A DNA stretch of 64,000 nucleotides, from the NCBI GenBank assembly GCA_016219875.1, contig JACRJZ010000146.1:159122-223121 (forward strand), given 5' to 3'. The position numbers were made by a program, and so were the translations under genes. Numbering within the stretch: the first letter of the stretch is position 1; every line of letters begins with the position of its first letter. This document shows, piece by piece, positions 52,442 through 60,459 of this stretch. The notes under the pieces are model-generated. The model made no database searches, was not told the origin of the DNA, and saw only the letters and a program-made list of their open reading frames with translations. The DNA is from Verrucomicrobiota bacterium. GTDB taxonomy: Bacteria > Verrucomicrobiota > Verrucomicrobiia > Limisphaerales > JACRJZ01.

Positions 52442-55333
52442 ATGAACCCGACCAAAGTCACCACCCAAACCATCCGCACGTCACCCACCTCCAACCGCAC
52501 AGTCATGAGTTGCCTGCTTGGGGGGCTTGTCAGCTTCTGCGTTCCGTTGTCCGCTTTGGGTGCGGAAGCCGCAGCATTTACGGCCCATTCCTCCGGCAAG
52601 GCGGACATCGCCGTCAGCCACGGCGGCGCGGACTACTTCCGCTTCGGGACGGCGGCGTGGGGACCGAACTGGGCTTGGACCGGCGTGCAGGGCCAAACCG
52701 CCAGCGAGAACGGCGCGACCATCGGCACGTTGAACGCCACGGTCGGGGGCACTCCGCTCCGGCTGAGCTTCCGCGCGGGTCGGATCGTTTCCAATCGGCT
52801 CGAGTTGAATTACGAGCTGAAAGCGGAGAAGGACGCCGATCTCACGCTGTTCGTCGTCGAGGTCGCGCCGGGCGATGCGTTCAGCGGGCGCGAGGTGATG
52901 GTCGAGTCGCAAGGGAAGCAGGTGCCCGTGCGCGTTCCATTCGGCAAGCGCGCCATCGGCGAGCAGGTGGTCGTGCTGCGTTGGACCGATGCGAGCGGAG
53001 GCAATACGCTGATGCGTTTTGATCCGCCGTGCGAGATCGCGGCGGATGGTGCGTTGCGAATCGTGCTGGCGAAAGAGCGGCTGGCGGCCAATACGCCGAA
53101 GCGCCTGACGGCAACGGTGGAATTGCCCGCCACGACGGACTGGTATCCGAGCCTTACTGACGTTCCCGACGAACCGGGCCTCGCGACGTGGTATCCGTGG
53201 CGCGCCACCGGTGACGCGACGGACAGCGCATTCAGCATGGCCGATTGGCTGGAGAAACCCGCCGGCAAGCACGGGCGCATCAAGAGCGTCGGCGACGAAC
53301 TGATCTACAACGCGAAGCCGATCAAGCTCTGGGGCCTCAATCTGTGCTACGGCGCCTGCTCGCCGGAGAAGTCACTCGCGGACAAGCGCGCTGCGTTCTA
53401 CCCGCGCTACGGCATCAACACGGTGCGCCTCCACAAGTTCGCCGATGGCACCGGCTGGGCGGGCATTCAGTCGAAGGAGAGTGCTGCCGAGTATGACACC
53501 GTCGGGCTTGATCGCCTGGATTACCAGATCGCGAAGTTCAAGGAGGCCGGCATCTACGTGAAGCTTTCGGCCCACTTCGGCACCATCAAGCTCGGTCCTG
53601 CCGACCGCCGCGACGTGCCGTTCCTCGATGAGTTCGGCAGCTTCGACGGCAAGCGGAACGAGCGTGTGACTGCGGCGGCCAGCGCGTTCTTTTATTCGCC
53701 CGAATTGCAGAACCTGCACATCCGGCAAATCGTCAATCTGCTTCAGCACACGAATCCGCACACCGGCCTGGCCTACGCGAAAGACCCGGCGGTCTGCGCG
53801 GTGGAGATCATCAATGAGCAGAGCGTGATGTTCTACACCTCGATGGCCCCGCTGAAGCAGAGCGCCACCATCCGCAAGCGGGTTGGAGAGCGTTTCTCGG
53901 ACTGGCTGACGAAGAAATACGGCAGCCACGACGGTTTGGTGAAGACCTGGGGCGCGAAGGCGCTGGATGGCTTTGAGAAGGACGGATTTCCCGCCGGCGA
54001 ACGTCTGGACAAGCAGAACCTCCTGCCGCTCGGCAACCCGTGGTATTGGGACCCGGAGCAGCTCGCCGGCTCGCAGGCTTTCCGCAAGCAACGCCTGCTC
54101 GACACGCTGCAGTTCCTCTACGAGTTGCAGTGCGAGGCCTACGACCGCTACGTGGCCGCCGTGCGCAAGGCCGGTTACGATGGCGAAATCCTCGGCTCGA
54201 ATTGGCAAGCGGGCCGCGCCTACAGCCACTTCGCCAACCTGCACACCGACGCGCGCATGGGCCTGATCGACCGCCACAATTATTTCGGCGGCGGACGCGG
54301 CGGCACGGGCAAGTTCGGCGCCGCCTCCATGCTCGCGCGTGCCGGCTCCGGCTCGCTCAGTTCCGGCCTGCAACAGGTGGACGACCGGCCGTTCATGCTC
54401 AGCGAATGGATTCACGTTTTCCCCAACGAATGGGGCGTGGAAGGCCCGGCCATCATCGGCGCCTATGGGATGGGCTTGCAGGGCTGGGATGTCTCCTACC
54501 TGTTTCAGAACAGCGACAATGCCAGCTTCAGCCGCCAACTGGGCGGCAACGCCTGGGACGTGATGGCCCCGCAGATTCTCGGCGCCTTCCCTGCCATCGC
54601 TCGCCAAGTGTTGCGCGGTGACGTGCGGGAATCGGATGTCGTCGCCGTGCGGAACGTGCATGTGCCGTCGCTCTTCGAGGGTAAACTCGGCTTCGATGAC
54701 AAAGTCAAACAAGGCTACGACGACAAGGAACTCGACAGCAGCGCCGTCTCGGCGAAAGCACTGGCCGCGGCGCGGTGCACAGTGAGGTTCACGGAGAACT
54801 CTGAAGCGACGCCTGCCTTCGACCTGAAGCCCTTCCAGCAGGACGGTTTCATCGTCTCCTCAACGAAGCAACTTCGCTGGAAGGAAGGCACCGGCAAGAC
54901 CGGCGGCTTCTTCACCATGGACACCGACGGGACCAAGGCGGTGGTGGGCTTCGCCCAAGGCCAGCCGTGTCGCTTGGGTGAAGTGACGATCACCCCGCAG
55001 TCACGCTTCGCGGCCATCTACGTCAGCGCGCCGGAGCAAGAGGGCAAGGTCGCCACCTCGCGCCGCCTGCTCGTCACGGCCCTGGCCCGCGCCCGCAACA
55101 CCGGGATGAAATTCAGCGTGAGCGGCGACGAGTTGCTCGACAAAGGCAAAGGCCCGGTCGTGATGGAGCCGGTGAAAGCCACCATTGCCCTCGCTGGCCG
55201 GCGCGTGACAGAGGTCCGGTTACTCGACCACGACGGTCGCCGCACCGAGAAGACCGTGCCGGTCACGAACGGCCAGTTCATCCTCGACGGTGGCCGTGAT
55301 CCGACACCGTATTGCGAGGTGATTCTTGAATAG
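52442..55333 (+). CDS. Clan GH-A glycoside hydrolase, family unassigned
   Basis: This 963-residue exported glycosidase has a signal near SCLLGGLVSFCVPLSALGA, an N-terminal beta-domain, and a TIM barrel starting IYNAKPIKLWGLNLCYG. The predicted acid/base is Glu459 in VEIINEQS and the nucleophile Glu655 in FMLSEWIHVF, the paired Asn-Glu/Glu pattern of clan GH-A. A C-terminal beta-domain follows. It is the glycosidase partner to the neighbouring sulfatases. Starts at 52406 and 52442 are both possible. Confidence 0.8.
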   Translation: MNPTKVTTQTIRTSPTSNRTVMSCLLGGLVSFCVPLSALGAEAAAFTAHSSGKADIAVSHGGADYFRFGTAAWGPNWAWTGVQGQTASENGATIGTLNATVGGTPLRLSFRAGRIVSNRLELNYELKAEKDADLTLFVVEVAPGDAFSGREVMVESQGKQVPVRVPFGKRAIGEQVVVLRWTDASGGNTLMRFDPPCEIAADGALRIVLAKERLAANTPKRLTATVELPATTDWYPSLTDVPDEPGLATWYPWRATGDATDSAFSMADWLEKPAGKHGRIKSVGDELIYNAKPIKLWGLNLCYGACSPEKSLADKRAAFYPRYGINTVRLHKFADGTGWAGIQSKESAAEYDTVGLDRLDYQIAKFKEAGIYVKLSAHFGTIKLGPADRRDVPFLDEFGSFDGKRNERVTAAASAFFYSPELQNLHIRQIVNLLQHTNPHTGLAYAKDPAVCAVEIINEQSVMFYTSMAPLKQSATIRKRVGERFSDWLTKKYGSHDGLVKTWGAKALDGFEKDGFPAGERLDKQNLLPLGNPWYWDPEQLAGSQAFRKQRLLDTLQFLYELQCEAYDRYVAAVRKAGYDGEILGSNWQAGRAYSHFANLHTDARMGLIDRHNYFGGGRGGTGKFGAASMLARAGSGSLSSGLQQVDDRPFMLSEWIHVFPNEWGVEGPAIIGAYGMGLQGWDVSYLFQNSDNASFSRQLGGNAWDVMAPQILGAFPAIARQVLRGDVRESDVVAVRNVHVPSLFEGKLGFDDKVKQGYDDKELDSSAVSAKALAAARCTVRFTENSEATPAFDLKPFQQDGFIVSSTKQLRWKEGTGKTGGFFTMDTDGTKAVVGFAQGQPCRLGEVTITPQSRFAAIYVSAPEQEGKVATSRRLLVTALARARNTGMKFSVSGDELLDKGKGPVVMEPVKATIALAGRRVTEVRLLDHDGRRTEKTVPVTNGQFILDGGRDPTPYCEVILE

Positions 55334-55403
55334 CCTTTGCCCGCATGGCCCTGCCAACGTTTCGCTGCTGTCCGTCGTCCCGTAGTTCTGTGGTTTCGTA
55401 GTC

Positions 55404-56456
55404 TCACACCTCCTGATCCGTGGAATCAGGAGGTGCGAGCATACCGCAGTCGGCTTGAATATCCTGACCCCCGCTATAGCGCCGGGCCACGGGCATAGCC
55501 AACGTTACGCGCAGCGCGTCGCGAAAGGCCTCCAATTCGGCACGTGAGGGCGGGCGAAATCGGCCGGTGGGATCGTTGACATCAATCAGGTCGAGCTTGA
55601 TCGGCAGGCCGCGGGTCAATTCTGCCAGCCGTTGCGCGTCAACTTCGCCCACATTCACCCCGGACATCATCGTCCACGCCAGCGTGACCCGTTGCCCGCT
55701 GGCGGCGTGGTATTCCCGGAGCGCCTGAATGAGGTCCGGCGTGGGATTCCCTTGTTCGACCGGCAACAACTCCCGCCGTTGGCGTGGGTCCGCGGAAGTT
55801 AGCGAGACGACCAGCCGGGCGCGTTGTCGTTCGGCGGTAAAGCGGCGGATGCCGGGGATGATGCCCACGGTGGAAAGCGTGATCGCCTTCGCCGCAATGG
55901 CCATCCCGCAGGGTTCGGACAAAACCCCGATGGCCGTCATCACTGCGTCGTAATTGAGCAACGGCTCGCCCATGCCCATGAAGACCACCCCGCGAATCGG
56001 ATGCGGGGAATCCGCTTGCATCTGCACGACTTGATCCACCATCTCCCACGCGGCAAGGTTGCGCTTAAAACCCATCCGGCCCGTGGCGCAGAACGCGCAA
56101 CCCAGGGCGCAGCCGACCTGGGAACTGATGCAGGCCACGTACTTCAGGTCATCCGGCCGGTGCAGGAGCGGAATGCGAACCGCCTCGAATTGCCCGGTCC
56201 CTCGGCCCTCAAACAGATACTTGGTGAATCCGTCCTGCGGCGAGACGACCTTCCGCACCGGCGTCAAATGGGGAATCTCGGTCAGGGCCCGCAGATCATC
56301 CCGCAACCGAGCGGTCAGGTCGCTGCCCAAGGCGGGCAGTTCCCCGCGCTTCACGGCCGCAGCCAGCAGCCGCCGCGCCAGATGCGGGCTGACGCCGGCC
56401 TGAGCCAAGCTGGCGTGCAACTGGCCGGAAGTCTGGTTCTTCAACAGGACCGGCAT
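55404..56456 (-). CDS. rlmN: 23S rRNA (adenine(2503)-C2)-methyltransferase / tRNA methyltransferase
   Basis: This radical-SAM methylase has the cluster motif CALGCAFCATGRMGFKRNL (CX3CX2C), GVVFMGMGEPLLNYD and the second catalytic Cys near the C-terminus (DIQADCGML). The N-terminal PVLLKNQTSGQLHASL and KYLFEGRG segments are RlmN-like. ATG 56456 starts a normal 350-residue enzyme; the frame upstream to 56714 has no family similarity. It is the only housekeeping gene within the sulfatase region. Confidence 0.9.
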   Translation of the reverse strand: MPVLLKNQTSGQLHASLAQAGVSPHLARRLLAAAVKRGELPALGSDLTARLRDDLRALTEIPHLTPVRKVVSPQDGFTKYLFEGRGTGQFEAVRIPLLHRPDDLKYVACISSQVGCALGCAFCATGRMGFKRNLAAWEMVDQVVQMQADSPHPIRGVVFMGMGEPLLNYDAVMTAIGVLSEPCGMAIAAKAITLSTVGIIPGIRRFTAERQRARLVVSLTSADPRQRRELLPVEQGNPTPDLIQALREYHAASGQRVTLAWTMMSGVNVGEVDAQRLAELTRGLPIKLDLIDVNDPTGRFRPPSRAELEAFRDALRVTLAMPVARRYSGGQDIQADCGMLAPPDSTDQEV

Positions 56457-56668
56457 ACAGGTTTGCCTTAATTCACCGTCCCGCCGCCATGCCCGCAAGA
56501 GACATTCGCCAAGAGTCCTTCGCGCGCCTCTTTCGGAATTGCGCCCCACAGCACGGTCGCCCGCGGTGTTAATTGTCCGCTCTTCATGCCGGCACGCTAC
56601 CGATTTCAGGGAAGCCGGCCCAGCACTCTCTTCGTCTGCGCTTCGCGCGACCATCCCGAAAACACACA

Positions 56669-56692
56669 GGGCCGGGCGACTCAGCCCGGCCC
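56669..56692. terminator. GC-rich hairpin GGGCCGGGC/GCCCGGCCC
   Basis: A perfect 9-bp stem with a 6-base loop. On the minus strand it is followed by TGTGTGTTTT, so it could be a terminator for minus-strand transcription entering from the right. No convincing gene ends there. The rest of the 56457-57061 gap shows no supported gene. Confidence 0.45.
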
Positions 56693-57061
56693 CAACAATG
56701 AGAACTGGAAACACCTTACCTCACCCCGCCAGCCTGCCCAGTCCCCAGTCCTGGTGACAACTCACCCCCCAGCCTCGCCTCGCGTGGGGGCATGCGGCCT
56801 ACAGAAAATGGACGGAACTCGGGTTGCCTGTCGGCCCGGTCCCCTGACCGGGCGAATTTCCAGACATACTCTCAGTGGGTCAATTACCCGCTGGTGACCG
56901 CAAGAAGGGTGCAGGCTGGGTTCGTTCCTGGCGTGGGAGTGCGCGCCAGCGTCTTGGACTGCGGCGGCCCGCCGCGCACTACGCGGCGTTCTTCTTCTCT
57001 GCACCGTCTGATGACTCCAACGGGTTCAGTCGGACATCGTCGCGGCGCCACGTTGCGCGCG

Positions 57062-57247
57062 ATGGCACAAAAGGAGCAAGATGCCCCGCCCACTCCGGAG
57101 CCTGCTTGGAGGAAGGGACAGCAGGCGAAAGCGGTCGCCGCCAAGAACAAACAGAAGCCGGCGGTGCCGAAAACTGATGGGAGCGTGCCTGTGATCGCTC
57201 ACTTTCGTAACTCTGAAGCCCGCGCCAACGTCTGGAAAACGACATGA
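57062..57247 (+). CDS. Small basic protein, hypothetical
   Basis: This 61-residue, Lys/Ala/Pro-rich frame (QAKAVAAKNKQKPAVPK) has a stop that overlaps the ATG of sulfatase 7 as ATGA. No homology is recognised. The coupling suggests a real gene, but the composition could equally reflect chance in a GC-rich leader. Confidence 0.25.
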   Translation: MAQKEQDAPPTPEPAWRKGQQAKAVAAKNKQKPAVPKTDGSVPVIAHFRNSEARANVWKTT

Positions 57248-58701
57248 TCCGCATGAAACGAACCTTCATTCAACTCGCCGGTTTGGCGGCGCTGCTCGCC
57301 ACCCTGTCACTGACCGCCGCCGAGAAGCCCAATCTCGTCTTCATTCTCAGCGACGATCTCGCGCAGGGCGACCTGGGCTGTTACGGGCAGAAGCTCATCC
57401 AGACGCCGCGCCTGGATCGCATGGGGCGCGAAGGCACGCGCTACACGCAGGCTTATTGCGGCACCGCCGTCTGCGCGCCAAGCCGGGCGTCGCTGGTGAC
57501 CGGATTACACAGCGGTCATTGCCCCGTGCGCGGTAATTGGGAGATCGCCAAGGGCGCGGGGCAGCTTCCGCTACCGACGCAGACGGTCACCGTCGCGCAA
57601 ATCCTCAAGAGCGCCGGCTACGCGACGGCCTGCATGGGCAAGTGGGGCATGGGCATGTTTCACACCACCGGCAGCCCGTTGAAGAAAGGTTTCGACCACT
57701 TCTTCGGCTACAACTGCCAACGCCACGCGCACTCGTATTTCCCGACCAACCTTTTCCGTGATGACCAGAGCTTTGAACTGCCCGGCAACGACGGCAAAGG
57801 CATCGGCCAGACCTACGCGCAGAATCTGATCCAGGAGGACGTGCTCCAGTGGGTGCGCGCGCAGAAGGATCGACCGTTCTTCCTTTATTACGCGATCACG
57901 CTGCCGCACGGGCGGCATGAGATCGACGACTTGGGCATCTATGCCGACAAGCCGTGGACGCAGCAGCAGAAGTCCTACGCCGCCCAGGTCACGCGGCTGG
58001 ACCGCGACGTAGGCCAACTCCTCGACTTGCTGAAAGAACTCGGCCTCGACGAGAAGACGCTCGTCATGTTGGCGGGCGACAACGGCTCCTCGTTCGCGCC
58101 GAATTCGGAGATGGGAAAACTCTTCGAGCAAGCGAACAACGGCCTGCGCGGCTTCAAGCGCGGGCTTTACGAAGGCGCTTTGCGCCAGGCAGCCCTCGCG
58201 CGCTGGCCCGGCGTGGTGCCGGCGGGCCGCGTGAGCGACGAGCCGTGGGCGTTCTGGGATTTCCTGCCCACCGCCGCGGAACTGGCCGGCGCGAAGATTC
58301 CGCCGGAGTGCCAGACGGACGGGCTGTCGCTGGTGACGTTCCTCAAAGGCGGCCCCGCGCCGAAGCGCGATTATTTCTACTGGGAATTGCACGAGACACA
58401 GAAGCCGATCCAGGCGGTGCGCTTTGGCAACTGGAAAGCGGTGAAAAACGGCCCGCAAGCCGCGCTCGAACTCTACGACCTCGCAACCGACCCAGCCGAG
58501 AAGAACAACCTCGCCGCGGACAAGCCTGACCTCGTGGCCAAGGCGGCGGAGTTGATGAAGGCCGCGCACACGGACGATCCCAACTGGCCGCTCACCGGGA
58601 AAGCCCAACGCCGGCTGGCGGACGAGAAGGGAGCGTTTCCAGTGGAGAAGACGAACGCGCCGGCTGCCAAGTTGGATACTGCACCGGCTTCGGTAAAATG
58701 A
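57244..58701 (+). CDS. Secreted sulfatase 7 (arylsulfatase)
   Basis: This 485-residue exported enzyme has the signal IQLAGLAALLATLSLTAAE. VFILSDDLAQGDLGCYG carries the metal ligands, CAPSRASLVTGLHSGH the FGly site (Cys77), ACMGKWGMGMFHTTG the catalytic Lys and VMLAGDNGSSFAPN the second metal cluster. ATG 57253 is an alternative start. It opens a second sulfatase group with sulfatase 8 and a glycosidase. Confidence 0.92.
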   Translation: MIRMKRTFIQLAGLAALLATLSLTAAEKPNLVFILSDDLAQGDLGCYGQKLIQTPRLDRMGREGTRYTQAYCGTAVCAPSRASLVTGLHSGHCPVRGNWEIAKGAGQLPLPTQTVTVAQILKSAGYATACMGKWGMGMFHTTGSPLKKGFDHFFGYNCQRHAHSYFPTNLFRDDQSFELPGNDGKGIGQTYAQNLIQEDVLQWVRAQKDRPFFLYYAITLPHGRHEIDDLGIYADKPWTQQQKSYAAQVTRLDRDVGQLLDLLKELGLDEKTLVMLAGDNGSSFAPNSEMGKLFEQANNGLRGFKRGLYEGALRQAALARWPGVVPAGRVSDEPWAFWDFLPTAAELAGAKIPPECQTDGLSLVTFLKGGPAPKRDYFYWELHETQKPIQAVRFGNWKAVKNGPQAALELYDLATDPAEKNNLAADKPDLVAKAAELMKAAHTDDPNWPLTGKAQRRLADEKGAFPVEKTNAPAAKLDTAPASVK

Positions 58702-58794
58702 CTGAGCCGGCGAACCGCCACGACTTCTGCTTTGCCGCAAGAAACACAAGAAAACGCAAAAAGGGAATCAACTATGAGACGATTTCAAAACCCC

Positions 58795-58859
58795 GTAGCA
58801 GCCGACGTGAGGAGGCTTAAGCTTCAAGGGAAACAGAGCCTCCTCACGTCGGCTGCTAC
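58795..58859. repeat. Family A palindromic repeat at the start of sulfatase 8
   Basis: GTAGCAGCCGACGTGAGGAG and CTCCTCACGTCGGCTGCTAC with a ~20-base loop. The sequence is in frame with the sulfatase (VAADVRRLKL ... SLLTSAAT), between an upstream ATG at 58774 and the ATG at 58879. Confidence 0.92.
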
Positions 58860-58878
58860 AGTTCTGAAAGAAGCTCCC

Positions 58879-60399
58879 ATGAGCAAAGGTCGCGTGTTTG
58901 AGTCGTGCGACATCGCGCGCGAGACGGGTTTCAACATCCACCGCACTCACGGGCTAGGGCGTCTAGAAATCCTCTTGGCGCTTCTCTGCGTTCTTTGCGG
59001 CAATCTTCTCGGTGCTCAAAACCTACCCACCAAGCCCAACGTCCTCTTCATCGCGGTGGACGACCTGAACCACTGGGTCGGCTACCTTGGCCGCAACCCG
59101 CAGACGCTCACGCCAAACATGGACCGGCTCGCGAAGCGCGGCGTCTGGTTCACGCGCAGCTATTGCGCCGCCCCGGTCTGCAATCCTTCGCGCGCCGCGC
59201 TGATGTCTGGCTTGCGGCCCGGCGCGACGGGCGTCTATGACAACAGCGAGAACTTCCAGCCCGCCATCCCGACTGACCTCACGCTCACCACGCAATTTCG
59301 CAAGGCGGGTTACTTCGTGTGCGGCGCGGGGAAGATTTATCACAGCAGTGTCTATCGCGCCGGCGAGTGGGATGACTGGATGAGGAACGCCCGGGCTGGC
59401 GCCGCTCGCGAAGAGGACAACTCGCCACAAGCTGCCGTCCGCGCCGGCAAGCTGCCCATCACGCCGCTGAACTGCCGCGACGAGGACATGCCGGATTTCA
59501 AGTTCGTGGATTACGCCATCGCCCAACTGAACAAGAAGCACGACCAGCCGTTCTTCGTTGCGTGCGGGCTGACCAAGCCGCATCTGCCGTGGAGCGTGCC
59601 GAAGAAGTATTACGACAAGTTCCCATTGGCGAGCATCGAGCTGCCGCCGTATCGCGAAGACGATCTCAACGACCTGCCGCCCGTCGCGCTCCAAATGGCT
59701 CGCGGCCCGGCGAATGACCACGAAACCATTCTCCAGGAAGGCGGCACCAACACTTGGAAGCAGGCCATCCGCGCCTATCTCGCGGCGATCAATTTCTGCG
59801 ATACGATGGTGGGCCGCCTGCTTGACGCCTACGACAAATCGCCTGAGCGGGACAACACGATCCTCTGTTTCTGGAGTGACCACGGATGGCACCTCGGCGA
59901 GAAGCACCACTGGCGCAAGTTCGCGCTGTGGGAGGAGAGCACCCGCGCGCCGTTCATCTGGGTCGTGCCCGGCCTGACGAAGCCTGACAGCCGTTGCGAC
60001 CGCACCGTCGATTTCATGAGCATCTATCCGACGTTGATGGACCTCTGCGGTCTGCCTGCGCCGGCGCACGTGCAAGGCCAGAGCCTCCGCCCGCTGCTCA
60101 CCGATCCGAAGGCGCCTTGGGCCGAACCCGCCATCACCACCTACCGGCAGAACAATCACACCGTCCGCACCGAAACCTGGCGCTACACGCGCTACGCCGA
60201 CGGCGGCGAGGAACTCTACGACGAGACGAAAGACCCCTACGAGTGGGCCAACCTCGCTGGCAAGAACGCCGCGTTCGAGCCGCGCAAAGCGGAACTGGGC
60301 AAGTTCCTGCCCACGGACAACAAACCGCCCGCGAAGCCCGATGGAACCGCGACGGAGCCGCCGCGGAAAGCTCGGAAAGCGCAGAAACAGAGCAAGTGA
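58879..60399 (+). CDS. Secreted sulfatase 8 (iduronate-2-sulfatase-like)
   Basis: The catalytic features are VLFIAVDDLNHWVGYLG, FGly site CNPSRAALMSGLRP (Cys101 from ATG 58879), GAGKIYHSSVY and LCFWSDHGWHLGEKHHWRK. The signal peptide EILLALLCVLCGNLLGA lies ~35 residues downstream of the chosen start. The reading frame continues upstream to 58732 through a family A palindrome. Whether the repeat is translated depends on which ATG (58774 or 58879) is used. The C-terminal ~25 residues are Lys/Pro-rich. Confidence 0.88.
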   Translation: MSKGRVFESCDIARETGFNIHRTHGLGRLEILLALLCVLCGNLLGAQNLPTKPNVLFIAVDDLNHWVGYLGRNPQTLTPNMDRLAKRGVWFTRSYCAAPVCNPSRAALMSGLRPGATGVYDNSENFQPAIPTDLTLTTQFRKAGYFVCGAGKIYHSSVYRAGEWDDWMRNARAGAAREEDNSPQAAVRAGKLPITPLNCRDEDMPDFKFVDYAIAQLNKKHDQPFFVACGLTKPHLPWSVPKKYYDKFPLASIELPPYREDDLNDLPPVALQMARGPANDHETILQEGGTNTWKQAIRAYLAAINFCDTMVGRLLDAYDKSPERDNTILCFWSDHGWHLGEKHHWRKFALWEESTRAPFIWVVPGLTKPDSRCDRTVDFMSIYPTLMDLCGLPAPAHVQGQSLRPLLTDPKAPWAEPAITTYRQNNHTVRTETWRYTRYADGGEELYDETKDPYEWANLAGKNAAFEPRKAELGKFLPTDNKPPAKPDGTATEPPRKARKAQKQSK

Positions 60400-60459
60400 A
60401 ACCACCACTTCAAGAGCGCCGCTACGCCGCAAAGTTTTGAAACTGCTCCAAGAATCTCT

